Position numbers and translations under genes: made by a program. Below are positions 1 to 8,606 of a stretch of 64,000 nucleotides of DNA, piece by piece (within the stretch, counting starts at the first letter, position 1; every line of letters begins with the position of its first letter). Below the pieces are notes generated by a model, which was given only the letters and a program-made list of their open reading frames with translations, made no database searches and was not told the DNA's origin. Origin of the DNA: Alistipes sp. (lineage in GTDB: Bacteria; Bacteroidota; Bacteroidia; Bacteroidales; Rikenellaceae); NCBI GenBank assembly GCA_017481925.1, contig JAFUOK010000056.1, positions 1-64,000 of the forward strand, written 5' to 3'.

Positions 1-1
1 G

Positions 2-229
2 CCCCATGCTCCGATTGACTCCTTTGGTGAGGGTCAGCAGTGGTGGATGGTGGAGATTATTCCTTTTAAGTTGCTCGGCGTGGAGCGTGCCCCCGCGAGC
101 ATAAGGTGTAACTTCTATAAGTGTGGCGATGGTTGCCGTCGTCCGCACTACCTCAGCTGGTCGCCAGTGGAGAGCGAGGAGCCTAACTTCCACCGCCCCG
201 AGTGCTTCGGCATAGTAGATTTGGTATAA
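2..229 (+). CDS. C-terminal part of a CBM9-like carbohydrate-binding protein
   Basis: The frame is open from the left edge, so the start of the gene is outside the window; 75 codons are visible before TAA at 227-229. The protein ends in an aromatic-rich stretch (SWSPVESEEPNFHRPE) that resembles the end of CBM9-like DOMON-fold domains common in Bacteroidota, where it helps close the sugar-binding sandwich. The upstream WW pair and the Cys-containing segment also fit. It lies 15 nt before the NahK-like kinase in the same direction, so the two may be co-transcribed and linked to glycan use. The family call is by recall of the motif and the substrate is unknown. Confidence 0.55.
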   Translation, partial: PHAPIDSFGEGQQWWMVEIIPFKLLGVERAPASIRCNFYKCGDGCRRPHYLSWSPVESEEPNFHRPECFGIVDLV

Positions 230-244
230 TCAGTAAATAACGAT

Positions 245-1321
245 ATGAATCAGAAAAAACTTTTTGAGATAGCCTCGCACTTTGCCCTTGAGGGTGAGAT
301 TGCCTCTATTGAGGCTCTGGGTGAGGGATTTATCAACGACACCTTTGTCGTTAAGACCACGGGCTCTACACCCGACTATATCCTCCAGCGCAAGAACCAC
401 ATCGTCTTCCCCGATGTGCCGGGTATGATGGATAATATCAAGGCCGTGACCGAGCATATCAAGGCGAAGGTTACGGACCCCATGCGTGAGACACTCACCG
501 TAGTACCCGCCACCGATGGCAAACTCTACCACAAGGATGGCGAGAACTATTGGGCTGTATGCCTCTTTATTCCCGACACGGTGACCTACGACCGTGCCGA
601 CTCTACGGCTCTGGCATATCAGGGTGGTGTGGGTATAGGCCGTTTTCAGGCTCTGCTCTCGGACTTCACCTCACCGCTGAATGAGACCATCAAGGGTTTT
701 CATAATATTCGCTGGCGCTTTGAGCAGTGGGACGCTACTATCGCCGCCGACCCCGTAGGTCGCGTGAGCGAGGTGCAGGAGGAGATCGAGTGGGTGGAGT
801 CGCGCCGCGAGCAGATGCTCTCGTTCTGGTCGAAGGTCGAGACGGGCGAGATACCTACACACGTTACACATAACGACACCAAGATCAGCAATATCCTCTT
901 CGACCGCCCGACGGGCAACGTGCTCTGCGCCATTGACCTCGATACGGTTATGAGCTCTACGTCGCTCAACGACTTTGGTGACGCCATCCGCTCATATACC
1001 AATACCGGTGCCGAGGATGACAAGTGCCTGGACAACGTTGAGATGAGCATCGATATGTTCCGTGCCTACGCCGAGGGTTATCTTTCGGAGCAGCGTGCGT
1101 CGATGTGCGCGAGTGAGAAGGAGTGGCTGGCATTCTCTGGCCGCTACATCACCTTCGAGCAGGTGTTGCGCTTCTTGATGGACTACATCGATGGCGACAA
1201 GTACTACAAGATCGCCTATGCCGACCATAACCTTGTCCGCACCCGTGCCCAGTACAAACTCCTGCAGAGTATGGAGCGACAGTATGAGGAGATGTGTGCA
1301 ATAGTCAAGGAACTGGCATAA
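245..1321 (+). CDS. nahK: NahK-like N-acetylhexosamine 1-kinase / phosphotransferase family protein
   Basis: 358 aa, the usual length of NahK (about 359 aa), which phosphorylates GlcNAc or GalNAc at C1 in host-glycan salvage. It belongs to the APH/choline-kinase fold: an N-terminal lobe with the family opening IASHFALEG (9-17), a catalytic loop THNDTKISNIL (208-218, catalytic Asp211), the metal-binding IDLDT (230-234) and DFGD (243-246). The C-terminal HNLVRTRAQ block also matches NahK. ATG at 245 follows the CBM9-like gene by 15 nt. The substrate could be another sugar, since the family is broader than the characterised bifidobacterial enzyme. Its stop codon abuts a half-copy of the stop-adjacent repeat described under findings. 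Confidence 0.78.
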   Translation: MNQKKLFEIASHFALEGEIASIEALGEGFINDTFVVKTTGSTPDYILQRKNHIVFPDVPGMMDNIKAVTEHIKAKVTDPMRETLTVVPATDGKLYHKDGENYWAVCLFIPDTVTYDRADSTALAYQGGVGIGRFQALLSDFTSPLNETIKGFHNIRWRFEQWDATIAADPVGRVSEVQEEIEWVESRREQMLSFWSKVETGEIPTHVTHNDTKISNILFDRPTGNVLCAIDLDTVMSSTSLNDFGDAIRSYTNTGAEDDKCLDNVEMSIDMFRAYAEGYLSEQRASMCASEKEWLAFSGRYITFEQVLRFLMDYIDGDKYYKIAYADHNLVRTRAQYKLLQSMERQYEEMCAIVKELA

Positions 1322-1345
1322 AAATTGTCTAACAAGGCTCTTTTG
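1320..1345 (+). repeat. Half-copy of the stop-adjacent hairpin repeat (left end only)
   Basis: AAAATTGTCTAACAAGGCTC overlaps the stop codon of the kinase gene and matches the left terminal repeat of the copies at 8402, 22516 and 56332. No right end follows, so this is a truncated or minimal copy. Confidence 0.6.
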
Positions 1346-1357
1346 GTAGATAAAAAT

Positions 1358-1388
1358 ATTCCCCATTTTCACAGCGAAAATGGGGAAT
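1358..1388. terminator. Rho-independent-type hairpin, probably bidirectional
   Basis: A perfect 13-bp stem (ATTCCCCATTTTC with its complement) around a 5-nt loop lies between the kinase gene and the convergent deacetylase gene. AT-rich tracts flank both sides. Confidence 0.75.
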
Positions 1389-1397
1389 AATCTTTTA

Positions 1398-1547
1398 AGT
1401 GTAATAAGTGTAATAAGTGTAATAAGTGTAATAAGTGATATAGGTGTAATATTCTATAACACTTATTACACCTATTGCACCTATCACTCCTATCTCACCT
1501 ATCTCACCTATCACTCCTATCTCACCTATCACTCCTATCTCACCTAT
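1398..1547. repeat. Low-complexity decamer repeat tract with internal palindrome
   Basis: Four tandem TAATAAGTGT units are followed by the opposite-strand units ACACTTATTACACCTATT, then repeats of the type CTCACCTATC and ACTCCTATCT up to the stop codon of the deacetylase gene. The inner part can fold as GTGTAATAAGTG against CACTTATTACAC. Related units occur at 5171-5202 and 10564-10665. The open frame through it is low-complexity and not judged coding. Confidence 0.85.
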
Positions 1548-2267
1548 CTACTCTACCTTGTCATATCTGACACCCTTCTGTGGCGTAACGCCCTTTACGG
1601 CAAAGAGTTCTGCTACTGTAACCAGCCCGTAACCCTCCTCCTTTAGACGGGGCAGGATGACCTCCAGCGCCTCGGCTGTTGCGCCATTCCCCTCGAAGTC
1701 GTGCATCAGGAAGATCACGCCATCCTCGGCAGCCTTCAGGTAGCCCTCGATGCGCTCCTCGGTCGGAACATCCTTATTCCAGTCGGCGGGGCCTCGGCCA
1801 CCGATAAATATCTGTGGCACCACGGCGTGTGTCACCGAGTCGGCGTCAAGATATGGCGCACGGAAGAGTTGCGGTGTGCGACCTACGTATTGCTCAATCA
1901 GTGCCGTGGTACGTGCCGCCTCCTCACGCTGCTCCTCGGCCGATAGTTGTGGCAGGTGACGATGTGTGAGCGAGTGGTTCTCCACATCGCAACCCATCTT
2001 CACGGCACGGTGCATCGACGCCTCGGTCTGCTCGTTGATGCGTGAGCCGATGATAAAGAACGAGCCACTGGCATCGTATCGCTCCATCACGTCCAGCATC
2101 TGCATCGTCGTGAGGCTCGGCCCATCGTCAAACGACAGCGCCACAAACTTCGAGTAGTTTTCACGCAGGTACTCCACGCGTTCTGCACTGACACCCAGTA
2201 TAGGTTCCGCCTTATGGCACGCCACCAGCGCCAGTAGCGAAAATATGGTAATGAAAAATCGTCTCAT
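1548..2267 (-). CDS. Polysaccharide deacetylase lipoprotein (NodB domain, CE4)
   Basis: 239 aa from the ATG at 2267, chosen because it yields a clean lipoprotein signal (MRRFFITIFSLLALVAC, lipidated Cys17) and lies 1 nt after the transporter stop codon. The NodB motifs are in order: SFDDGP (45-50, catalytic and metal Asp), HSLTH (98-102, metal His pair), RAPY (136-139), GPADW (159-163) and MHD (188-190, catalytic His). Such enzymes remove N- or O-acetyl groups from chitin-like, peptidoglycan or xylan chains; as a lipoprotein it would act in the periplasm or at the outer membrane. It shares an operon with the OPA-type transporter. The substrate cannot be read from sequence. Confidence 0.85.
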   Translation of the reverse strand: MRRFFITIFSLLALVACHKAEPILGVSAERVEYLRENYSKFVALSFDDGPSLTTMQMLDVMERYDASGSFFIIGSRINEQTEASMHRAVKMGCDVENHSLTHRHLPQLSAEEQREEAARTTALIEQYVGRTPQLFRAPYLDADSVTHAVVPQIFIGGRGPADWNKDVPTEERIEGYLKAAEDGVIFLMHDFEGNGATAEALEVILPRLKEEGYGLVTVAELFAVKGVTPQKGVRYDKVE

Positions 2268-2268
2268 A

Positions 2269-3741
2269 TTATGCTTGTTGCTCTTCGGTATCATAGCCCG
2301 TTGCCTTGGCTCGCCACATCATCATAAATATCAGCATGCCGACAACGGCCATTGCAATCATCATCAGAAATACGTAGTTCCAGCCCTGACCTGGGTTCAC
2401 CCTGTTCACCCAATCGACCATAGCGCCGATACCCAGACCCGATACGAAGGTACTCAGGTAGCCGAAGATTCCCGTCACGCCATTTGCTGTTGCGGCGGCG
2501 CTCTTCGTAGCCTGATTAGCCGCTGCAATGCCGATCAGAGCCTGCGGGCCATAGATGAAGAAGCCTACCATACCCAGCACACCTGCCAGCACCACCACGG
2601 GGCTTGTCGAGGGGAGGAAGTAGAACATAGCCATGAATGCCGCAGCGCCCAGCATACAGAATACGCAGGTGCGGTGAGCACGACCACGGAAGAACTTATC
2701 CGTTGCCCAGCCCGCTACGAGCATACCTACGATACCCATAATCTCCGACACGGCGATGATCCAGCCTGCATCGGCGGGATCCATGCCACGAGCCTCCTGC
2801 AAAAACTTCGGGCCCCAATCCAAGACGGCAAAGCGCACTACATATACGAAGAAGTTGGCAAAGGCCAGGATCCATATCAGGGGGTTGCGGAAGACCTTCT
2901 CACGCAGGAATGCCTTGTACTCGGCCGAGTTGGTGTTATCCTCCACCTTTGTGTGTGTACCCTCCATTTCGGGCAGACCCACCGAGCGGGGCGTATCACG
3001 CAGGAAAACGGCCAAGCCTACGGCACCTGCCAAAGCGAAGAGTGCCGGCACCCAGAAACACCACTGCCAAGCACCCACGTGAGCCGCGGCACTTGCCACC
3101 TGCGCCTCCAATTCGGCGGGGTTGTCGAGCAGGGCGGGGTTCAGTGTGGTGAGGTTGGTGCGGATAGCCTCCACAGCCTCGGCATTACCCGTTAGATCGC
3201 TACCCATCGTGCCCATCACATAACCACACAGGATGGCCAGTACGCTCGCACCAATCGAGTGCGAGGTGTTCCATATCGACATCTTTGTTGCCAACTCATG
3301 GGGCGGAATCCAGTGGGTCAACAGGCGCGCGCAAGGAGGAAAACCACTACCCTGGAAGATATTGTTCAGCACCAGCAGCACGCCAAACAGCACCACCAAC
3401 GAGTGGGGTGCTACGCCCAGCTCCACGCCCAGAATTGCGGGGCTGAAGCCGAAGGCGAAACTTGCCGCTACGCACAACAGCAGTCCGATGGACATATGCC
3501 AACGGCCATTCATGCGGTCGGCCAGCAGGCCGTTCAGAAAGCGTGAGAGACCATAGATGAGTCCCACGATGGTCATGATGATACCGAAACTTGTGTTCGA
3601 GATTCCATACTCGGCCGCCAGGCCCGGGATGGCGAATGAAAAGTTCTTGCGCACGAAGTAGAAGAGTGCGTAGCCCAACATCGTGGCGATGATGGTGCGA
3701 TATTGCCAATATTGGAATTTTTTGGCTTGTTCTGCAGTCAT
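2269..3741 (-). CDS. MFS transporter of the organophosphate:phosphate antiporter type (GlpT/UhpT/UhpC-like)
   Basis: 490 aa from the ATG at 3741, with about twelve hydrophobic segments. The N-terminal YWQYRTI...FVRKNFSFAIP and the RFLNGLLADRMNGR loop are typical of the OPA family, which exchanges glycerol-3-phosphate, hexose phosphates or phosphoglycerate for phosphate in the inner membrane. A longer in-frame start exists, but a promoter box (TATCTTTG, 3768-3775) lies about 27 nt upstream of the chosen ATG and inside the longer frame, which favours the shorter one. It is followed after 1 nt by the deacetylase. Substrate identity (GlpT versus UhpT) is not resolved. Confidence 0.85.
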   Translation of the reverse strand: MTAEQAKKFQYWQYRTIIATMLGYALFYFVRKNFSFAIPGLAAEYGISNTSFGIIMTIVGLIYGLSRFLNGLLADRMNGRWHMSIGLLLCVAASFAFGFSPAILGVELGVAPHSLVVLFGVLLVLNNIFQGSGFPPCARLLTHWIPPHELATKMSIWNTSHSIGASVLAILCGYVMGTMGSDLTGNAEAVEAIRTNLTTLNPALLDNPAELEAQVASAAAHVGAWQWCFWVPALFALAGAVGLAVFLRDTPRSVGLPEMEGTHTKVEDNTNSAEYKAFLREKVFRNPLIWILAFANFFVYVVRFAVLDWGPKFLQEARGMDPADAGWIIAVSEIMGIVGMLVAGWATDKFFRGRAHRTCVFCMLGAAAFMAMFYFLPSTSPVVVLAGVLGMVGFFIYGPQALIGIAAANQATKSAAATANGVTGIFGYLSTFVSGLGIGAMVDWVNRVNPGQGWNYVFLMMIAMAVVGMLIFMMMWRAKATGYDTEEQQA

Positions 3742-3767
3742 AGTGTTTGGGATTTTTGTTGTTTCTA

Positions 3768-3775
3768 CAAAGATA
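3768..3775 (-). promoter_or_regulatory. Bacteroidota -7 box for the OPA transporter operon
   Basis: Reads TATCTTTG on the minus strand, matching TAnnTTTG, with TTTG about 19 nt farther upstream. Confidence 0.65.
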
Positions 3776-3844
3776 ATTTTTTTTCGGGGCAAAACAAAAA
3801 AAATGTGCCGACCTTAGCCGACACATCTCTGTTAGGTTCGTTAT

Positions 3845-5158
3845 TTATTGTCTTATCCACTGCCACAGCTCCTTATATGAGGGCTTCTTGCCGTGCATAA
3901 AGATACCCACGCGGTAAATCTTTCCGGCCACCCACGCCATGCCTACAACCGATGCGTAGAGCAGCACCAGCGCGAGGATGATCTGCCACGTCGGGATGCC
4001 GAAGGGTATGCGGGCCATCATCACGATGGGTGAGGTGAAGGGGATGACCGAACCCCAGAACGCCAGCGACGAGTTGGGGTCGTTGAAGACCGCCATCGCA
4101 AGAATCAGTGCCAGGATAATGGGCATGGTGATGGGCGTCTGCAACTGGTTGGCATCCTGTATGGAGTCCACACTCGAACCTACGGCGGCAAACATAGCCG
4201 AGTAGAAGAGGAAACCTCCCACAAGGAACAGCAGCAACCACACGAACATCATTACAAGTCCCGACACGTCGGTAGCCACCGAGAGCGCTGACAACATATC
4301 AGCATCCATATCTGCCTCCAGAGCGGTCATCTGACCCGCCTGGACGGCCTCCACCGTCTGCATCATATCGTCGGGCATAAGTGCGGGCAGCACCGTAGCA
4401 CCCAGACCGCAAATCAGAACACCCCAGATGGCAATCTGCGTCACGGCCACCGATGCAACGCCCAGAATCTTTCCCATCATCAGTTGGAAGGGGCTCACAC
4501 TCGATACCAATACATCCAGCACGCGCGAACCCTTCTCCTCGATTACCGAGGTCATGACCATCGAGCCGTAGATTATAAGGAACATATACAACATCATACC
4601 CAGCACCAGGCCGAGCAGATAGGCCACCATCGACGATGTAGCCTCCTCCTCTTCGCCCTCGGCCGAGAGGTCGTTGCGGTAGGTGGTCATCGACACCGAT
4701 GCCTGCAGGTTATTCATAATATCCTCCAGCCCCTCGATGTTGTACATACCCAGGCGTTCGGCCTCCACCACATCCTCGATCTGCGATGCGATAGACTCCT
4801 CGAGGGTCATCGACGATGAAGAGTTTGTATAGAGTCTCACCTGCGAGGGCGTAGCCACCACGTCGCTGCCGATCCACAGCACGCCAAAGACCTCCTCGTT
4901 GGCACGAGCCTGGTCAATCGAGCCACTGAAAGGGGTGAATACCACCTCGTCGTTGCTCTCCAACTTGGGTGCCACCACGCCACTCTCGTCAATGACGAGC
5001 AGCGTCTTCTGGTCGCCCTTGGCAAAGAGCATCATCAGCGAAGGTGCCACCATCAGACCCAGCATCAGCAGGGGCATAAGTATGGTGGTGATGATAAATG
5101 ACTTTTTCTTTACTCGCTCGTTGAACTCACGGGCGATTATTATGCTTATCTTATTCAT
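3845..5158 (-). CDS. ABC-2 type transporter permease (NatB-like)
   Basis: 437 aa. One transmembrane helix near residues 20-40 (FIITTILMPLLMLGLMV) is followed by an extracytoplasmic domain of roughly 140 residues and then a block of five to six helices from about residue 180 to 430. This is the ABC-2/NatB layout. It pairs with the ATPase encoded just upstream at 5324-6247 to form an exporter; sodium, drugs or lipids are possible substrates in the family and none is indicated here. ATG at 5158 opens with MNKISIIIAREFNERVKKKSF, the usual family start. The C-terminal residues after the last helix are short and basic. Confidence 0.85.
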   Translation of the reverse strand: MNKISIIIAREFNERVKKKSFIITTILMPLLMLGLMVAPSLMMLFAKGDQKTLLVIDESGVVAPKLESNDEVVFTPFSGSIDQARANEEVFGVLWIGSDVVATPSQVRLYTNSSSSMTLEESIASQIEDVVEAERLGMYNIEGLEDIMNNLQASVSMTTYRNDLSAEGEEEEATSSMVAYLLGLVLGMMLYMFLIIYGSMVMTSVIEEKGSRVLDVLVSSVSPFQLMMGKILGVASVAVTQIAIWGVLICGLGATVLPALMPDDMMQTVEAVQAGQMTALEADMDADMLSALSVATDVSGLVMMFVWLLLFLVGGFLFYSAMFAAVGSSVDSIQDANQLQTPITMPIILALILAMAVFNDPNSSLAFWGSVIPFTSPIVMMARIPFGIPTWQIILALVLLYASVVGMAWVAGKIYRVGIFMHGKKPSYKELWQWIRQ

Positions 5159-5170
5159 AACGTGTGCCTT

Positions 5171-5202
5171 AAATAAGTGTTATAGGTGTAATAGGAGTTA
5201 TC
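5171..5202. repeat. Short copy of the AATAAGTGT/ATTACACCT decamer repeat
   Basis: AATAAGTGTTATAGGTGTAATAGG-type units lie between the ABC ATPase and permease genes and match the tracts at 1398-1547 and 10564-10665. Confidence 0.6.
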
Positions 5203-5210
5203 ACAGAAGG

Positions 5211-5323
5211 TTCATTTTGTATTTTGCATTTTAACCCTGCTTCGCAGGCTTTTCCTCCTCGCGGCTCGGCATAATCCAAGCAAGACTTGGCTTCTGCTCT
5301 CGCTCCGCAGCGTCGGTTGCATT
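5211..5323 (-). repeat. Structured intergenic repeat after the ABC ATPase stop codon
   Basis: Read on the minus strand, the segment starts AAAATGCAA right at the ATPase stop codon. It contains two small hairpins (CCAAG/CTTGG at 5276-5290, CCTGC/GCAGG at 5236-5248) and ends with the AAAATGCAAAAT motif shared with four other intergenic sites. It separates the two exporter genes without an obvious terminator. Confidence 0.5.
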
Positions 5324-6247
5324 TTACAACGTTCCCTCCACGGCGCGGATGAAAATATCGTTCATACTCGGTATCACCTCGCGGAACGAACGCAACTCCA
5401 CTGCATTGTTAGCCGTGGCGATGCTGTCGCGCACCGATGCCGCATCCTTGATGCGTATGCGTGAGCAGAGATATGGCGTGTCGGCCACGCTGCTCGTGCC
5501 CAGGATGTCGGCCATAGGCTCAAGCGACTGCTCAAATGTGGCCTGCTCGCCGCTGTACGTCACCTCAAATACATTCTCGCCAAAGCGGTGGCGCAACTCA
5601 TCGACCGAACCCGAGAGGATGTTACGCGACTTGTTCACAAGGGTTATGTGGTCGCATATCTCCTCCACGCTCGACATATTGTGAGTCGAGAAGATCACCG
5701 TAGCACCCTTATCCCTGAGGCGCAGAATCTCCTGCTTTAAGAGGTTGGCGTTGATGGGGTCGAAGCCTGAGAAGGGCTCATCGAAGATCAGCAGCTTGGG
5801 CTCGTGCAGCACGGTGGTGATAAACTGCACCTTCTGCGCCATACCCTTCGACAGATCCTCCACCTTGCGGTTCCACCAGCTTTCGATGCCGAAGCGTACG
5901 AACCACTCCTTCAGGCGGACAATCGCCTCACGGCGTGAGAGGCCTTTCAATCGGGCAAAGAAGATAGCCTGCTCGCCCACCTTCATCTTCTTGTAGAGGC
6001 CACGCTCCTCGGGCAGGTAGCCGATGTGGTAGATGTCCTGATCGGTGATCTCGCGTCCATCGAAGATCACACGACCTGCATCGGGCAATGTGATGCGGTT
6101 GATCACACGAATAAGCGTCGTCTTACCCGCACCGTTGGGTCCCAGCAGGCCATATATCGAACCACGGGGTACGCTCATCGACACATCGCTCAGTGCCGTG
6201 TGGGCAGAGTAACGCTTCGTTACATTCTCAATTTTGAGTAAATCCAT
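5324..6247 (-). CDS. ABC transporter ATP-binding protein (NatA-like)
   Basis: 307 aa. It has Walker A GPNGAGKTT (36-44), Q-loop region YLPEERGLY (78-86), signature LSKGM (132-136, the form usual in ABC-2 exporters), Walker B LLIFDEP (152-158) and the H-loop His189. A C-terminal extension of about 95 residues after the nucleotide-binding domain is typical of NatA/BcrA ATPases. It energises the permease encoded downstream at 3845-5158. The two are separated by a 165-nt repeat-rich spacer, unusually long for a two-gene exporter operon. Confidence 0.9.
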   Translation of the reverse strand: MDLLKIENVTKRYSAHTALSDVSMSVPRGSIYGLLGPNGAGKTTLIRVINRITLPDAGRVIFDGREITDQDIYHIGYLPEERGLYKKMKVGEQAIFFARLKGLSRREAIVRLKEWFVRFGIESWWNRKVEDLSKGMAQKVQFITTVLHEPKLLIFDEPFSGFDPINANLLKQEILRLRDKGATVIFSTHNMSSVEEICDHITLVNKSRNILSGSVDELRHRFGENVFEVTYSGEQATFEQSLEPMADILGTSSVADTPYLCSRIRIKDAASVRDSIATANNAVELRSFREVIPSMNDIFIRAVEGTL

Positions 6248-6341
6248 AGTCGTGAAAATTTTGTTTCCTAACTTATTAGTCGCCTAACCGAGCCGAAAGT
6301 TACAAAAAATGAGAAGAAATTTTCTTTTTGCAGCGATTTTT

Positions 6342-6372
6342 TTTGCTACTCGCCGCAAATGCCCTAACTTTA
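6342..6372 (+). promoter_or_regulatory. Promoter of the DUF4465 gene
   Basis: TTTG (6342-6345), a 19-nt spacer and TAACTTTA (6365-6372) match the Bacteroidota -33/-7 promoter apart from the last base. The ATG follows about 20 nt later. Confidence 0.6.
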
Positions 6373-6393
6373 CGTTATAAAATCTGTTTGACA

Positions 6394-7182
6394 ATGAAAA
6401 AGAATTTTTTTTCGCTGGCTATCCTCGCCATGATGGCTTTTGCTGGGTGTTCGGACGACGATAGCGACAATTCACGTGTAACAATAGACTTCGAGGGTGC
6501 GGAGTGGACGGCTCTTTCGGCCACGACCATCGGCGAGTCCTACTCGTCGGCCGTAGTTGCCAACGGCTACGAGTGGCAGGATCCGCTCACTACGCTCTCG
6601 TCACGTGCGCTGGTCGATTACACCTATGGCGCATATATCCGTGGCGGTATGCTCCTCTCGTCGTATAACTCCGGCGACATCGCCACCTATGGCGACTACT
6701 CGAAGGACCTCTATGTATATAACCCCTCATCGACCTCCACGACGCAGGGCGGCGGTGCCGATGGCTCGGATAACTTTCTTATCGTAGTGGGTAACTACGA
6801 CGACTTTTCGAATGGAGACGAGCGTGCCGAGATGTTCTTTGCCGATGGCCGTGAGCGCGAGATCCTGGGCTGTCAGGTAAACTCTACCACCTACTTCCTC
6901 AATATCGCCCAGAACGGAAATCCCTTCTCGGCGCCACTCTCGGAGGGTGACGAGGTGAAAATATCGGTTACGGGCTATAACGCCATGGGCGAGCAGACCG
7001 CCACAGTGAGCAAGGTGCTGGCCCGCAAGGGACAATATATCGAGGATTGGACATCGATGAACCTCCGAAAGTTGGGTAAGGTGGTGAAGGTACGTTTCAA
7101 TATCACCGGTGGCCCGATGACCGAGTGGGGTATGACCACACCCAAATATTTTGCTATTGACAATATCGTTGTTGAACAATAA
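6394..7182 (+). CDS. DUF4465 domain-containing lipoprotein
   Basis: 262 aa from the ATG at 6394, which gives a lipoprotein signal (MKKNFFSLAILAMMAFAGC, Cys19) and sits just after a promoter; the longer frame has no signal peptide. The body matches DUF4465: VTIDFEG near the mature N-terminus, GGMLLSSYNSGD in the middle and a C-terminal KYFAIDNIVVEQ. The family is a predicted beta-sandwich of surface-exposed Bacteroidota proteins, often beside TonB-dependent receptors; its role is unknown. Here it is followed after 17 nt by a secreted PHP phosphoesterase, so the two are likely one operon. Confidence 0.75.
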   Translation: MKKNFFSLAILAMMAFAGCSDDDSDNSRVTIDFEGAEWTALSATTIGESYSSAVVANGYEWQDPLTTLSSRALVDYTYGAYIRGGMLLSSYNSGDIATYGDYSKDLYVYNPSSTSTTQGGGADGSDNFLIVVGNYDDFSNGDERAEMFFADGREREILGCQVNSTTYFLNIAQNGNPFSAPLSEGDEVKISVTGYNAMGEQTATVSKVLARKGQYIEDWTSMNLRKLGKVVKVRFNITGGPMTEWGMTTPKYFAIDNIVVEQ

Positions 7183-7199
7183 ACCTTAAAACAAACAAT

Positions 7200-8399
7200 A
7201 TGAAAAAACTTTTTTTCCTTGCCGTAGCGCTCTGCACAGCCCTCGGCGCCGATGCCCAGACCTATTATCAGGATGCAGGTAACCCCGAACTGCTGCGTCA
7301 TAACCTCAATAAGTCGCGCCAGCGTCGCGAGATCGTCCTCCCCGAGGTGAATGGCTACACGGTCTATAAGGCCGACCTTCACACCCACTCTATCTTCTCG
7401 GACGGTAGCGTTACGCCCGAGTTCCGCGTGCAGGAGGCGTGGCACGACGGTCTGGATGTGATGGCTGTGACCGAGCACCTGGAGTATCGCCCCTACGAGC
7501 AGAAGATGATCACGTTCCTCGATGATTTGCTACCCGAGGGCACAAAGGCAAACAATACAAATATCATCGGCTCGGGCAAGACCGACCGAAACGGCATCAA
7601 GTCCGACCTGAACTACCCCGTGCGTCTGGCCGAGGCGGCAGCAAGAGGCTATGGCCTTACAATCATCCCCGGTATTGAGATCACGCGTACACCCGAGACC
7701 ATCGGTCACTACAACGCCCTCTTTACCACCGACAACAACACCATCCACCACGAGGATCCCTTGCAGGCGTTCCGCAACGCTCGCGCGCAGGGTGCCCTTG
7801 TTATGCACAACCACCCGGGCTGGCGTCGCAAGAACCTCGACATCTCGGAGCTGGAGCAGAAGGCTTATGATGCGAAACTTATTGACGGTATTGAGGTTAT
7901 GAACTCTTCGGAGTTCTATCCCCGCGCTATCACACGCGCCCTGAAGGATGGTTTCTTTATGGCTTCGAACACCGATATCCACGGCTCTACGGTTGAGGAT
8001 TACCGCATCACCAGTGGCGGTCTGTTCCGCGATATGACCCTCATCCTGGCCAAGGATAAGTCGCTGCCCTCACTCAAGGAGGCTCTCAAGGCTCGCCGCA
8101 CGCTGGCATACGCTTTTGGCACGATCGCTGGTGAGGAGTCGCTGCTCAAGGATTTCTTCAAGGCTTCGGTAAAGGCGAAGGTTGTCTATACAAATGCTTC
8201 GAACGGCTCTCGCACCGTTAGCCTTACGAACAACACCTCATTCTCTTACACTATCCGCATCGGCGCGGGTAACCCCATCAACCTCGATGCCTTCTCAACC
8301 ATCAACACCTCGGTTGCCAAGGATGCGAAGTTGGTTGTAAAGGTGGAGAATATGTGGTCGGGCGAGGACTCGCACCCCGAGGTAGAATTATCATTCTAA
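7200..8399 (+). CDS. Secreted PHP-domain metal-dependent phosphoesterase (Sb-PDE-like)
   Basis: 399 aa with a cleavable signal peptide (residues 1-19, cut after GADA). The PHP metal-site motifs are present: DLHTHS (59-64), SDG (67-69), TEH (91-93), HNHPG (about 202-206) and NTDIHGS (about 257). The last hundred or so residues look like a separate beta-rich domain. PHP enzymes of this size in Bacteroidota are annotated as periplasmic phosphodiesterases that hydrolyse phosphate esters or diesters for phosphate salvage. The substrate here is not known. It follows the DUF4465 gene closely, and its stop codon is followed at once by a full repeat element. Confidence 0.75.
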   Translation: MKKLFFLAVALCTALGADAQTYYQDAGNPELLRHNLNKSRQRREIVLPEVNGYTVYKADLHTHSIFSDGSVTPEFRVQEAWHDGLDVMAVTEHLEYRPYEQKMITFLDDLLPEGTKANNTNIIGSGKTDRNGIKSDLNYPVRLAEAAARGYGLTIIPGIEITRTPETIGHYNALFTTDNNTIHHEDPLQAFRNARAQGALVMHNHPGWRRKNLDISELEQKAYDAKLIDGIEVMNSSEFYPRAITRALKDGFFMASNTDIHGSTVEDYRITSGGLFRDMTLILAKDKSLPSLKEALKARRTLAYAFGTIAGEESLLKDFFKASVKAKVVYTNASNGSRTVSLTNNTSFSYTIRIGAGNPINLDAFSTINTSVAKDAKLVVKVENMWSGEDSHPEVELSF

Positions 8400-8401
8400 A
8401 T

Positions 8402-8593
8402 AAAAATTATCTAACAAGGTGATTTCGGCGTTAAGTTCCTTTTCGTTGCTTCGCTCGGCAAAGGGTGCTTGCACCATTTGCCCTCGCTTAAACGCAACGT
8501 TATACTCGCACTCGAAATCCTCATTTACGCCCAGTAAACTGCGGTTTCTCGTGCTTCGCAGGCCTTGAAATCCCACCTGTTATATAATTTTTA
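8402..8593 (+). repeat. Stop-adjacent hairpin repeat, full copy A
   Basis: Bounded by imperfect inverted ends (AAAAATTATCTAACAAGGTG at the left; the complement of the right end reads AAAAATTATATAACAGGTGG). The internal hairpin has arms at 8513-8528 and 8534-8551 and a 5-nt loop. It starts 2 nt after the stop codon of the phosphoesterase gene. The 61-codon minus-strand frame through it is judged non-coding. Confidence 0.75.
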
Positions 8594-8606
8594 GGAAAAA
8601 GTAAGG

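Noticed and set aside
1398..1547. CRISPR-like periodic repeats
   Set aside because: Units are about 10 nt without unique spacers of regular length, and no cas gene is in the window.
1380..1646. 88-codon plus-strand ORF full of Tyr, Ser and Leu
   Set aside because: It is the translation of the decamer repeat tract and runs into the deacetylase gene on the other strand.
3845..6247. Antibiotic-resistance ABC pump
   Set aside because: The ABC-2 pair has no feature that identifies a drug substrate.
8391..8576. 61-codon minus-strand ORF
   Set aside because: It is a reading through repeat copy A; the homologous stretches of copies B and C do not keep the frame.
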